A DNA stretch of 64,000 nucleotides from Pseudomonadota bacterium (lineage in GTDB: Bacteria > Pseudomonadota > Gammaproteobacteria > Burkholderiales > Burkholderiaceae_C), in contig CAUJIM010000017.1 in NCBI GenBank assembly GCA_963205335.1, forward strand, positions 52,198-116,197, given 5' to 3'. How positions within the stretch are numbered: the stretch's first letter is position 1; each line of letters opens with the position of its first letter. This document shows positions 49,808-61,911 of this stretch, piece after piece. The notes below the pieces were generated by a model that worked only from the letters and a program-made list of their open reading frames with translations, was not told the DNA's origin and searched no databases. The position numbers were made by a program, and so were the translations under genes.

Positions 49808-50134
49808 ATGCAACTGCTCACCGTCGTGGAGTCGCCTCTCTTCACCAAACACTGGCCCGACTATTGGTCAGAGGAAGAGCATGGCGAGTTCATGGCTTTC
49901 GTGGCTGGCCACCCTGAGTCGGGGGATGTTGTTCCTGGCTCCGGTGGATGCCGCAAAGTCCGTTGGGGTGCGGGCGGCAAAGGCAAGCGCGGCGGTGTGC
50001 GTGTGATCTACACGACCCGCCTAGCCAGTGGTGTGGTGGTTGCGCTTGTCATCTACGGCAAAGGTGCCGTGGAGAACATTCCGGCGCACATCTTGCGCCA
50101 GATTGCCGAGGAGTTTGACCATGCCGATGAATGA
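49808..50134 (+). CDS. type II toxin, RelE/HigB-like
   Basis: 'PLFTKHWPDYWSEEEHGEFMAFVAGHPESGDVVPGSGGCRKVRWGAGGKGKRGGVRVIYTTRLASGVVVALVIYGKGAVENI'. Confidence 0.88.
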   Translation: MQLLTVVESPLFTKHWPDYWSEEEHGEFMAFVAGHPESGDVVPGSGGCRKVRWGAGGKGKRGGVRVIYTTRLASGVVVALVIYGKGAVENIPAHILRQIAEEFDHADE

Positions 50135-50438
50135 ACGAGAACTGCAAGCGCGCGATGCAAAGCGCGACATTGGGGCAGAGCTGCTGCAGTCCATCCGCGA
50201 TGTGAAGGCGGGCAACGTGGGCAAGGTCAACGTGGTGAGGATCACCCCCGCAGCAGAAGCCCGTCAGCGCCTGGGAATGTCGCAATCGCAATTTGCCGGC
50301 CTGCTGGGCGTGTCGGTGCGCACATTCCAGGACTGGGAGCAAGGCCGCCGCGAGCCATCCGGTGCGGCAAAGACGCTGCTGCGTGTGGCCGCCATGCGGC
50401 CCGACGCCGTGCATGAGGCGCTAGCCGGGCATGCCTGA
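50121..50438 (+). CDS. XRE/HigA-like antitoxin
   Basis: HTH 'RQRLGMSQSQFAGLLGVSVRTFQDWEQGRREPSGAAKTLLRVA'; overlaps the toxin 3' end. Confidence 0.88.
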   Translation: MPMNERELQARDAKRDIGAELLQSIRDVKAGNVGKVNVVRITPAAEARQRLGMSQSQFAGLLGVSVRTFQDWEQGRREPSGAAKTLLRVAAMRPDAVHEALAGHA

Positions 50439-50481
50439 GAGCGGATAGTTCGCGCAGTAGCTGAAATCACTTCAAACGAGA

Positions 50482-50510
50482 CCGCCCACGAGGCGGTTTT
50501 CTTTTTTCCA
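50482..50510 (+). terminator. intrinsic terminator after the toxin-antitoxin pair
   Basis: ACCGCC-CACGA-GGCGGTTTTCTTTTTT. Confidence 0.75.
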
Positions 50511-50553
50511 GGCTCGCTTCGGCGGGCCTTTTTGTTTTGGGGCGCCATGAGCA

Positions 50554-50735
50554 CTGAAGTCGACCTCTTCGGCGTAGCGGCGCATCGCATCGCGCAGCGA
50601 CTTGTGCGCGCCTTCGGTGCCATCGTGTTGAGCCTTGAGTTCGGCCCTTCGGCGTACCGCCCACTCCTCAGCCTCGCGCTTCGTGCGGAACGTGCCAGAA
50701 TCGCGCAATGCACTTGGGCCGCTGCCGACCTTCAC
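50554..50735 (-). pseudogene. tyrosine recombinase / phage integrase, N-terminal fragment
   Basis: GTG start with upstream GGAG; 'VKVGSGPSALRDSGTFRTKREAEEWAVRRRAELKAQHDGTEGAHKSLRDAMRRYAEEV', then sequence becomes unrelated; catalytic domain absent. Confidence 0.72.
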
Positions 50736-50816
50736 CTGTCTCCGTATCACTGGGTCATGTCGTGGGTCAAAAGTGGGTCGTACTGTGCCACGTTTTGGCG
50801 AAAAAAAGCAAAAGAA

Positions 50817-50835
50817 AAGCCGCACAAGGCGGCTT
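50817..50835 (-). terminator. phage-borne intrinsic terminator downstream of tRNA-Leu
   Basis: AAGCCGC-ACAAG-GCGGCTT with TTTTCTTTT following on the minus strand. Confidence 0.6.
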
Positions 50836-50881
50836 CTGTATAGGGAAACGTAATCTTTTTCAATTCAAACCACCATGTTGG

Positions 50882-50966
<85 letters not shown>

Positions 50967-50985
50967 ATTTCAGGAAAGTCGCAGA

Positions 50986-53208
50986 TTGTATAGCAAAAAA
51001 AACGAAAATCACGTCGGCGCGGTCGCGACCGATGAAATCGAAGGCAGCGTCCAGGGCCACCGCGATGGACACGGCTTCGTGGTCCGCGATGACGGCGAGG
51101 CCGACATCTACCTGCCCCCCAACGAGATGCGCGCGGTGCTGCACAAGGACCGCGTGCGCGTGCGCATCGTGCGCCAGGACAGGCGCGGCCGCCCCGAGGG
51201 CCGGGTGCTCGAGATCATCGAGCGGCCGCCGCAGCCGATCATCGGCCGCCTGCTGCACGAGGCCGGCATCTGGCTGGTGGCGCCCGAGGACCGGCGCTAT
51301 GGCCAGGACGTGCTCATCCCCAAGGGCGCGACCGGCACGGGCAGCGCGGGACAGGTGGTGGTGGTGCAGCTCACCGAACCGCCCGCGCTGTTCGGCCAGC
51401 CGGTGGGGCGCGTGGTCGAAGTGCTCGGCGAAGTAGACGACGCCGGCATGGAGGTCGAGATCGCGGTGCGCAAGTACAGCGTACCGCACATGTTCAGCGA
51501 GGCCTGCCTGGCGCAGGCGCAGGCGCTGCCCGACACGGTGCGCGCGGCGGATCGGCGCAGCCGCGTGGATCTCACCGACGTCGCCTTCGTGACGATCGAC
51601 GGCGAGGACGCGCGCGACTTCGACGACGCGGTCTATTGCGAGCCGGCGCGCATCGGCCGGGCCAAGGGCTGGCGGCTGCTGGTGGCGATCGCCGACGTGA
51701 GCCACTACGTGGACTCGGGCGGCGCGATCGACACCGACGCCTACGACCGCGCCACCAGCGTGTATTTCCCGCGCCGCGTGCTGCCGATGCTGCCCGAGAA
51801 GCTCTCCAACGGCCTGTGCTCGCTCAATCCCGAGGTGCAGCGGCTGGCGATGGTGTGCGACATGGTGGTCTCCGCCGGTGGCGAGGTGCATGCCTACCAG
51901 TTCTATCCCGCGGTGATCCTGAGCCATGCGCGCCTGACCTACACCGACGTCGCGGCCGTCCTGGCCAACACCCGGGGGCCGGAGGCGGGCCGCTGGCGCG
52001 ACCGGGTGAAGGACCTGCTCAACCTGCACGACGTCTACCGTGCGCTGCTGGCGGCGCGCCACGCCCGCGGGGCGGTGGACTTCGAGACCACCGAGACGCA
52101 GATCGTCTGCGACGACAACGGGCGCATCGAGAAAATCGTGCCGCGCGTGCGCACCGAGGCGCACCGGCTGATCGAGGAGTCCATGCTCGCGGCCAACGTC
52201 TGCGCGGCCGACTTCATCGGCCAGTACAAGCGTCCCTGCCTGTACCGCGTGCACGAGGGGCCGACGCTGGAGAAGCTCGATGTCCTGCGCGGCTACCTCA
52301 AGGCGCTGGCCGTCAACGTCGCGCTCCCCGACGACCCGCCGCCCAAGGCCTTCCAGGCGATCGCCGAGGCGACCAAGGACCGGCCCGACGCGCCGCAGAT
52401 CCACAGCATGCTGCTGCGCACGATGCAGCAGGCGCTGTACACCCCGATCAACAGCGGCCACTTCGGCCTCGCGTTCGAGGCCTATACGCACTTCACCAGC
52501 CCGATCCGGCGCTACCCCGACCTGCTGGTGCACCGCGTCATCAAGTCCATCCTGGCCGGCAGGAAGTACCAGCTCCCCCCGCTGCCCGTGCCCGGCGAGG
52601 CGCAGCACAAGCTGGCGCGGCAGTGGGCTGCCAGGGGGCGCCAGGAGACGCGGACCGGACCGGCCGGCGCCCCGCGCGACGCCCAGGCGTGGGAGGCCGC
52701 GGGCCTGCACTGCAGCGCCAACGAGCGCCGCGCCGACGAGGCCAGCCGCGACGTCGAGGCCTGGCTCAAGTGCCAGTACATGCGCGAGCATCTCGGCGAG
52801 GAATACGGCGGCGTGGTCACCGCGGCCACGAGCTTCGGCATCTTCGTGACGCTCGACGCACTCTACGTCGAAGGGCTGGTGCACATCACCGAGCTCGGCG
52901 GCGAGTATTTCCGCCATGACGAGGCGCGCCAGGAGCTGCGCGGCGAGCGCACCGGCATCCGCTACGGCTTGGGGACCCGCGTGCGGGTCCAGGTCAGCCG
53001 CGTCGACCTCGATGGGCGCAAGATCGATTTCCGGCTGGTGCACGAGGAGGCCGCGGGCACGCCCGCCAAGACGGCGCGCACGGAACGGGCCCAGGGGGGC
53101 GTGCGCGCCGGCGCGGCGGAGCGCCGCAAACCGGAGAAAATGCCCGCGAAAACCAAGGTGGCCAAGGACCAGCGCGGGCGCCATGCCCCGAGGAAGAAGC
53201 TCCCATGA
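50986..53208 (+). CDS. rnr: ribonuclease R
   Basis: '[29 protein letters not shown]', '[19 protein letters not shown]', '[19 protein letters not shown]', C-terminal S1; TTG start chosen from upstream AGGA, no in-frame ATG. Confidence 0.92.
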   Translation: MYSKKNENHVGAVATDEIEGSVQGHRDGHGFVVRDDGEADIYLPPNEMRAVLHKDRVRVRIVRQDRRGRPEGRVLEIIERPPQPIIGRLLHEAGIWLVAPEDRRYGQDVLIPKGATGTGSAGQVVVVQLTEPPALFGQPVGRVVEVLGEVDDAGMEVEIAVRKYSVPHMFSEACLAQAQALPDTVRAADRRSRVDLTDVAFVTIDGEDARDFDDAVYCEPARIGRAKGWRLLVAIADVSHYVDSGGAIDTDAYDRATSVYFPRRVLPMLPEKLSNGLCSLNPEVQRLAMVCDMVVSAGGEVHAYQFYPAVILSHARLTYTDVAAVLANTRGPEAGRWRDRVKDLLNLHDVYRALLAARHARGAVDFETTETQIVCDDNGRIEKIVPRVRTEAHRLIEESMLAANVCAADFIGQYKRPCLYRVHEGPTLEKLDVLRGYLKALAVNVALPDDPPPKAFQAIAEATKDRPDAPQIHSMLLRTMQQALYTPINSGHFGLAFEAYTHFTSPIRRYPDLLVHRVIKSILAGRKYQLPPLPVPGEAQHKLARQWAARGRQETRTGPAGAPRDAQAWEAAGLHCSANERRADEASRDVEAWLKCQYMREHLGEEYGGVVTAATSFGIFVTLDALYVEGLVHITELGGEYFRHDEARQELRGERTGIRYGLGTRVRVQVSRVDLDGRKIDFRLVHEEAAGTPAKTARTERAQGGVRAGAAERRKPEKMPAKTKVAKDQRGRHAPRKKLP

Positions 53209-53960
53209 CCCACGACCGCAGAATCGCCATCGTCACCGGCGCCGGCTCGGGCATCGGCCGGGCCGCCGCGCTGGCGCTCCTGGCCGGTGGCTGGAGCGTG
53301 GCGCTTGCGGGGCGGCGCCTCGAGCCGCTGCAGGCCGTGGCGGCGCAGTCGGGGGCGCCCGAACGCGTCTTGAGCGTGGCCACCGACGTGGCCCGGCCCG
53401 AGGCCGTGCGCCATCTGTTCGATGCCACGCTCCAGCGCTTCGGCCGGGTCGACCTGCTGTTCAACAACGCGGGCACCGGCGCGCCGGCCATCCCGCTCGA
53501 GGATCTCGCCGTGGAGCAGTGGCAGAGCGTCGTCGACGTGAACCTGAGCGGCATGTTCTATTGCATCCAGAACGCCTTCCGCGTGATGAAGGCGCAGACG
53601 CCGCGCGGCGGGCGCATCATCAACAACGGCTCGATCTCGGCCACCTCGCCGCGCCCCAACTCGATCGCCTACACCGCGACCAAGCACGCGGTGGCCGGGC
53701 TCACCAAGTCGGCCTCGCTCGACGGGCGCCACTTCGACATCGCCGTCGGCCAGATCGACGTGGGCAACGCCGACACGCCGCTGGCGCACCGCCTCACGCA
53801 GGGGGTGATGCAGGCGCACGGCGCGGTCGCCGAGGAGCCGCTGATGGACGTCGACATCGTCGGCCAGTCGGTGCTGTACATGGCCAACCTGCCGCTTTCG
53901 GCCAATGTGCTGTTCCACACCGTGATGGCCACCAAGATGCCGTTCGTCGGGCGCGGGTGA
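53205..53960 (+). CDS. SDR family oxidoreductase
   Basis: '[31 protein letters not shown]', 'NNAGTGAP', '[13 protein letters not shown]'. Confidence 0.93.
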   Translation: MTHDRRIAIVTGAGSGIGRAAALALLAGGWSVALAGRRLEPLQAVAAQSGAPERVLSVATDVARPEAVRHLFDATLQRFGRVDLLFNNAGTGAPAIPLEDLAVEQWQSVVDVNLSGMFYCIQNAFRVMKAQTPRGGRIINNGSISATSPRPNSIAYTATKHAVAGLTKSASLDGRHFDIAVGQIDVGNADTPLAHRLTQGVMQAHGAVAEEPLMDVDIVGQSVLYMANLPLSANVLFHTVMATKMPFVGRG

Positions 53961-53965
53961 GCGCC

Positions 53966-54694
53966 ATGCGCTCTCGTGGGTGGGGCGCGCTGCTGGCGTG
54001 CCTGCTGCTTTCGGCGCCGGCCTGGGCGGCGGGCCCGCCGGCGCCGGACATGGCGGACCGGGTGCTGCCCTGCACCGCCTGCCACGGCAAGGAAGGCCGC
54101 GCCACGCCCGACGGCTATTTCCCGCGCATCGCCGGCAAGCCCTCGGGCTATCTGTACAACCAGCTGCGCAACTTCCGCGAGGGCCGGCGCAGCTACCCGC
54201 AGATGGCCTACCTGCTGACCCACCTGGGCGACAACTACCTGCATGAGATCGCGCGGCATTTCGCGGCGCTGCAGCTGCCGTACGCCAGCCCCGCGCCGCC
54301 CACGGCGCCGCAGCCGGTCCTCGACCGGGGCCGGGCGCTGGTCCGCCAGGGCGACGCCGCGCGCGACGTGCCTGCCTGCGCCGCCTGCCACGGCGAGCGC
54401 CTGACCGGCGCGGCGCCCTTCGTCCCGGGCCTGCTGGGCGTCTCGCGCGACTATCTCGCGAGCCAGCTGGGCGCGTGGCGCACCGGACAGCGCCACGCCC
54501 AGGCGCCCGACTGCATGGCGGACATCGCCCGGCGCCTGTCGCTCGACGACGTCCAGGCGGTGGCCGCGTGGCTCGCCACCCAGCCGGTCCCGGACGGCGG
54601 CAGGCCCGCCGCCGCGGCGCCGGCCGAGCCGCCGCTGCGCTGCGGCAGCCTGCAGGCGCCGCTGCCCGCCACCGCCAGGGGGCCGAGGCCATGA
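53966..54694 (+). CDS. diheme cytochrome c (c4-like)
   Basis: signal peptide and two CxxCH ('CTACHGKEG', 'CAACHGERL'). Confidence 0.9.
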   Translation: MRSRGWGALLACLLLSAPAWAAGPPAPDMADRVLPCTACHGKEGRATPDGYFPRIAGKPSGYLYNQLRNFREGRRSYPQMAYLLTHLGDNYLHEIARHFAALQLPYASPAPPTAPQPVLDRGRALVRQGDAARDVPACAACHGERLTGAAPFVPGLLGVSRDYLASQLGAWRTGQRHAQAPDCMADIARRLSLDDVQAVAAWLATQPVPDGGRPAAAAPAEPPLRCGSLQAPLPATARGPRP

Positions 54695-55980
54695 GGGCGC
54701 TCTTCGTCGCCACGAGCCGGGTGGTCGGCGTCGTGCTGGCGCTGGCGGTCGCCGCATACGCGGTGTTCACCCTGAACCAGCTCGACGAGACGCCGGCGGA
54801 TGCCGCCGGCGACGTGGTCTCCACGGCGCCCGGGGTCGTCGCGCGCGGAGCCTACCTGGCGCGCATCGGCGACTGCGCCCCCTGCCACACGCGCGCTGCC
54901 GGCGCGGCGTATGCCGGCGGGCGGGCGATCGAAACGCCGTTCGGCGCAGTCTTCGCCCCCAATCTCACGCCGGACGAAGCGACGGGCCTGGGGCGCTGGA
55001 GCGCCGACGACTTCTGGCGCGCGCTGCACAACGGCCGCTCGCGCGACGGGCGCCTGCTGTACCCGGCGTTTCCCTATACCGACTACACCCGCGTGACGCG
55101 CGCCGACTCCGACGCGATCTTCAGCTACCTGCGCAGCCTGCCGCCGGTGGCACAGGCCACGCCCGCGCATGGCCTGCGGTTTCCGTACGGGACGCAGGCC
55201 GCGCTGGCGGTCTGGCGCGCGCTGTATTTCCGCCCCGGCGCCTGGGTGGAGCAGGCCCACCAGTCCCCCGACTGGAATCGCGGTGCCTACCTGGTGCAGG
55301 GCCTGGGCCACTGCGCGGCCTGCCATACCCCGCGCGATGCCCTGGGCGGGCCGCGGCGCGACGCGCCGCTTGCCGGCGGCCTGGTGGCCGGAGACCATTG
55401 GTGGGCCCCGTCGCTCGTCTCGGCGTCGCAGGCGGGCCTGGCCGGCATGCCCTTGCAGGAAGCCGTGTCGCTGCTCACCACCGGCGTATCGGCGCACGCC
55501 GGCGTATCCGGGCCGATGGCCGAAGTGGTCTTCGCCAGCCTGCAGTACCTGGACGCGGCGGACGCCCGCGCCATCGCGACCTATCTGCGGGCGCTGCCCC
55601 GGGACGAGCCGCCGGCGGCACCGGCCGGCGCCGCCCCCGCAGCGGTGCTCGAACGCGGCCAGCGGGTGTACGCCGACCACTGCGCCCAATGCCACGGCGA
55701 CGAGGGCGAAGGCCAACCGGGGGCGTTTCCGGCGCTGGCGGGCAACCGCGCGGTGGCGCTGGCCGAGCCGCTCAACCTGATCCAGATCGTGCTGCGCGGC
55801 GGCTACCTGCCGGCGACGGCGGGCAACCCGCGGCCATACGGCATGCCGCCGTTCCGCCATCTCCTGGCGGATGCCGATGTCGCGGCGGTGCTGTCCTATG
55901 TGCGTGCCAGCTGGGGCCACCGGGCCGCAAGGGTCGAACCGATCGACGTTCACCACGCGCGTGAACGTTCGGGCTCATGA
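54691..55980 (+). CDS. triheme cytochrome c, alcohol/aldehyde dehydrogenase cytochrome-subunit type
   Basis: three CxxCH ('CAPCHTRA', 'CAACHTPR', 'CAQCHGDE') and 'GAYLARIGDCAPCHT', 'YLVQGLGHCAACHTPRD'. Confidence 0.9.
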   Translation: MRALFVATSRVVGVVLALAVAAYAVFTLNQLDETPADAAGDVVSTAPGVVARGAYLARIGDCAPCHTRAAGAAYAGGRAIETPFGAVFAPNLTPDEATGLGRWSADDFWRALHNGRSRDGRLLYPAFPYTDYTRVTRADSDAIFSYLRSLPPVAQATPAHGLRFPYGTQAALAVWRALYFRPGAWVEQAHQSPDWNRGAYLVQGLGHCAACHTPRDALGGPRRDAPLAGGLVAGDHWWAPSLVSASQAGLAGMPLQEAVSLLTTGVSAHAGVSGPMAEVVFASLQYLDAADARAIATYLRALPRDEPPAAPAGAAPAAVLERGQRVYADHCAQCHGDEGEGQPGAFPALAGNRAVALAEPLNLIQIVLRGGYLPATAGNPRPYGMPPFRHLLADADVAAVLSYVRASWGHRAARVEPIDVHHARERSGS

Positions 55981-56366
55981 GCGCGCAGATGCCCTCCCGG
56001 GATGGCGGTGCCGCGCCCGTGCCGCCGGCGGCGCCGTGGTGGGTGGTATGCCTGTGCGCCGAGTGGTGCAACGTGTGCCGCGGCATTCGCCCCGCGTTCG
56101 ATGCGCTGGCCGCCGACTGGCCGCGGCTGCGCTTTGCCTGGGTGGACGTCGAGGACGAGGAAGATCTCGTGGGCGAGCTGGATATCGAGACATTCCCCAC
56201 CTTGCTCATCGGCAACGCCGCCGAGGTGCGGTTCTTCGGCCCCGTCCAGCCGCAGGCGGCCGTGCTCTCGCGCATGCTGGCGGGATTGACCGGGGACGAC
56301 GGAGCAGGCCTGGACGACGCCGATGCGCTGGCCTTGCTCCAGCGCATCATCGCCAGCCGGGCCTGA
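55977..56366 (+). CDS. thioredoxin family protein
   Basis: 'VVCLCAEWCNVCRGIRPAFDALAADWPRLRFAWVDVEDEEDLVGELDIETFPTLLI'. Confidence 0.88.
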   Translation: MSAQMPSRDGGAAPVPPAAPWWVVCLCAEWCNVCRGIRPAFDALAADWPRLRFAWVDVEDEEDLVGELDIETFPTLLIGNAAEVRFFGPVQPQAAVLSRMLAGLTGDDGAGLDDADALALLQRIIASRA

Positions 56367-56386
56367 CGCCGGCGGCCCCCGGTCCG

Positions 56387-56415
56387 TTGCCTGGAGGCAT
56401 ATTTCCCACTACAAT
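56387..56415 (+). promoter_or_regulatory. sigma-70 promoter upstream of rimP-nusA-infB
   Basis: TTGCCT-N17-TACAAT. Confidence 0.55.
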
Positions 56416-56433
56416 AGCGCGTTCACGACCAAG

Positions 56434-56463
56434 ACGGGCGGGTATCAACCGCCCGTTTTTTTT
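56434..56463 (+). terminator. promoter-proximal terminator/attenuator hairpin before rimP
   Basis: ACGGGCGG-GTATCAA-CCGCCCGTTTTTTTT. Confidence 0.7.
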
Positions 56464-56504
56464 GGTCGTTCGTTTGTCGGTGTACTCGGAGAGAAGACAC
56501 AGCA

Positions 56505-57092
56505 GTGGCGTTGCAGCAGGTGGTACAGCAGACCGTGAGCGGTCTGGGTTACGAGCTCGTGGAGATCGGGCACTCCGCGGGGGGAGTGCTGCGCGTCACG
56601 ATCGACGTGCCCTGGCAGGCGCCGCAGCCCGGCCAGGAGGCGCAGGGGGTGCGCAGCATCACCGTGGACGACTGCGAGGCCGTGACGCGCCAGCTGCAAT
56701 TCGCGCTGGAGGTCGAGGGCGTCGACTACCAGCGGCTGGAAGTGTCCTCGCCGGGCATCGATCGCCTGCTGCGCAGCGAGGCCGACCTGCAGCGCTTCAT
56801 CGGCGAAGTGGTCGACCTGACGCTCAAGGCGCCGATGGGCGCTGCCGCCCAGGGGCAGGTCGCGGCCAACCGCAAGAAATTCCGCGGCCGGCTAGCGCGC
56901 GGCGAGGCGGGCGGCTGGCAGATCGCCTGGAGCGATGCGCCCGCACCCAAGCCGGGGCAGCGCGTGGGCAAGAAGCGGGAACCCGCGCCCTTGCAGGTGC
57001 TCGGGTTCGAGTGGGATGAACTGCGCGAGGCCCGCCTCGCGCCGGTGGTGAATTTCAAGGGGCGTGGCGCCGATGCGGCCGCGCGGGACTGA
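56505..57092 (+). CDS. rimP: ribosome maturation factor RimP
   Basis: upstream of nusA; 'GLGYELVEIGHSAGGVLRVTID...DCEAVTRQLQFALEVEGVDYQRLEVSSPGIDRLLRSEADLQRFIG'. Confidence 0.95.
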   Translation: MALQQVVQQTVSGLGYELVEIGHSAGGVLRVTIDVPWQAPQPGQEAQGVRSITVDDCEAVTRQLQFALEVEGVDYQRLEVSSPGIDRLLRSEADLQRFIGEVVDLTLKAPMGAAAQGQVAANRKKFRGRLARGEAGGWQIAWSDAPAPKPGQRVGKKREPAPLQVLGFEWDELREARLAPVVNFKGRGADAAARD

Positions 57093-57164
57093 GGCAGCAG
57101 GAAACAGCGGACGGGCGCGGCGCGCGCACTGTCCGGCGTCATTTGAAAACAGGAGTGTCGAGGC

Positions 57165-58652
57165 ATGAATCGCGAATTGTTGATGCTGATCGAAGCGATT
57201 TCGCGTGAGAAGAGCGTGGAGCACGATGTGGTGCTGGGAGCGGTGGAATCGGCGCTGGCGCAGGCCACCAAGAAGCTCTACCAGGGCGACGTGGACATCC
57301 GGGTCGCGCTCGACCCGGACAGCGGCGACCACGAGACCTTCCGCCGCTGGCTGGTCGTGCCCGACGAGGCCGGGCTGCAGAATCCGGACGCCGAGGAGAT
57401 GCTGATGGACGCGCAGGAGCGCGTGCCGGGCATCCAGGTGGGCGAGTACATCGAGGAGCCGGTCGACTCGGTGCCCATCGGCCGCATCGGCGCGATGGCG
57501 GCCAAGCAGGTGATCCTGCAGAAGATCCGCGACGCCGAGCGCGAGACGCTGCTCAACGATTTCATGAGCCGCGGCGAAAAAATCTTCACCGGCACCGTCA
57601 AGCGCATGGACAAGGGCGACATCATCGTCGAGAGCGGGCGCGTCGAGGGGCGGCTGCGCCGCAGCGAGATGATTCCCAAGGAAAACCTGCGCAGCGGCGA
57701 CCGCGTGCGCGCGATGATCATGGAGGTCGACCTGACGCTGCGCGGCGCGCCCATCATCCTCTCGCGTTCGGCGCCGGAGTTCATGATCGAGCTGTTCCGC
57801 AACGAAGTGCCCGAGATCGAGCAGGGCCTGCTGGAGATCAAGAGCTGCGCGCGCGACCCCGGCAGCCGGGCCAAGATCGCGGTGCTCTCGCACGACAAGC
57901 GCGTGGACCCGATCGGCACCTGCGTCGGCGTGCGCGGCACGCGGGTGAACGCCGTGAGCAACGAGCTCGCCGGCGAGCGCGTGGACATCGTGCTCTGGAG
58001 CGACGACCCGGCGCAGTTCGTGATCGGCGCGCTGGCGCCGGCCAATGTGCAGTCGATCGTCGTCGACGAGGAAAAGCACGCGATGGACGTGGTGGTCGAC
58101 GAGGAGAACCTCGCGATCGCGATCGGCCGCGGGGGGCAGAACGTGCGCCTGGCGTCCGACCTCACCGGCTGGAAGATCAACATCATGGACGCGGCCGAAT
58201 CCGAGCAGAAGCAGGCCGAGGAGACCAGCGCGACGCGCCAGCTGTTCATGGAGAAGCTCGATGTGGACGAGGAGATCGCCGGCGTGCTGATCCAGGAAGG
58301 GTTCGAGAGCCTCGAGGAAGTGGCCTACGTGCCGCTGCAGGAGATGCTGGAGATCGAGGGTTTCGACGAAGATACCGTCAACGAGCTGCGCACCCGGGCC
58401 AAGGATGCGCTGCTGACCATGGAAATAGCGCGCGAGCAGGTGGTGGGCAAGGTGGACGAGGACCTGCGCGAGCTCGAAGGGCTCGATGCGGAGCTCATCG
58501 TCAAGCTCGCCGCCGCCGGCATCAGCACACGCGACGCTCTGGCGGACCTGGCGGTCGACGAACTCGTCGAACTGACCGGCCAGAGCGAGGAAGAAGCCAA
58601 GGCCCTGATCATGAAGGCGCGCGAGCACTGGTTTGCCGCGGGCAATGAATGA
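57165..58652 (+). CDS. nusA: transcription termination/antitermination factor NusA
   Basis: '[39 protein letters not shown]'. Confidence 0.97.
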   Translation: MNRELLMLIEAISREKSVEHDVVLGAVESALAQATKKLYQGDVDIRVALDPDSGDHETFRRWLVVPDEAGLQNPDAEEMLMDAQERVPGIQVGEYIEEPVDSVPIGRIGAMAAKQVILQKIRDAERETLLNDFMSRGEKIFTGTVKRMDKGDIIVESGRVEGRLRRSEMIPKENLRSGDRVRAMIMEVDLTLRGAPIILSRSAPEFMIELFRNEVPEIEQGLLEIKSCARDPGSRAKIAVLSHDKRVDPIGTCVGVRGTRVNAVSNELAGERVDIVLWSDDPAQFVIGALAPANVQSIVVDEEKHAMDVVVDEENLAIAIGRGGQNVRLASDLTGWKINIMDAAESEQKQAEETSATRQLFMEKLDVDEEIAGVLIQEGFESLEEVAYVPLQEMLEIEGFDEDTVNELRTRAKDALLTMEIAREQVVGKVDEDLRELEGLDAELIVKLAAAGISTRDALADLAVDELVELTGQSEEEAKALIMKAREHWFAAGNE

Positions 58653-58676
58653 GCGTGGGGGAGGAACGAGTCGAAT

Positions 58677-61475
<2,799 letters not shown>

Positions 61476-61542
61476 AGGCAGGCATGCCGGGGGCCGGGCG
61501 TTTCGCGCGCCTGGCCCCCGGCGCCGAATCCGGCTGTCAGTC

Positions 61543-61911
61543 ATGAAAAAGCATTCCGGCCCCCACCGCGAGCTGCGCATCGCCGACCAGATCCAGCGCG
61601 ATCTGGCCGAGCTGATCCGCACGCTCAAGGACCCGCGCGTCGGCATGGTGACCATCCAGGCGGTGGAAGTCACGCCCGACTACGCGCACGCCAAGGTGTA
61701 CTTCAGCGTGCTCGTGGGCGACGGCGAGACCTCGCGCGAGGCGCTCAACCAGTCTGCGGGTTTCCTGCGCAACGGCCTATTCAAGCGCCTCGCGATCCAC
61801 ACCGTGCCGACGCTGCACTTCATCTACGACCGCACGCCGGAGCGCGCGGCCGACATGAACGCGCTGATTGCGCGCGCCGTGGCCTCGCGCTCCAAAGACG
61901 GGGACGCATGA
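61543..61911 (+). CDS. rbfA: 30S ribosome-binding factor RbfA
   Basis: '[46 protein letters not shown]'. Confidence 0.95.
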   Translation: MKKHSGPHRELRIADQIQRDLAELIRTLKDPRVGMVTIQAVEVTPDYAHAKVYFSVLVGDGETSREALNQSAGFLRNGLFKRLAIHTVPTLHFIYDRTPERAADMNALIARAVASRSKDGDA

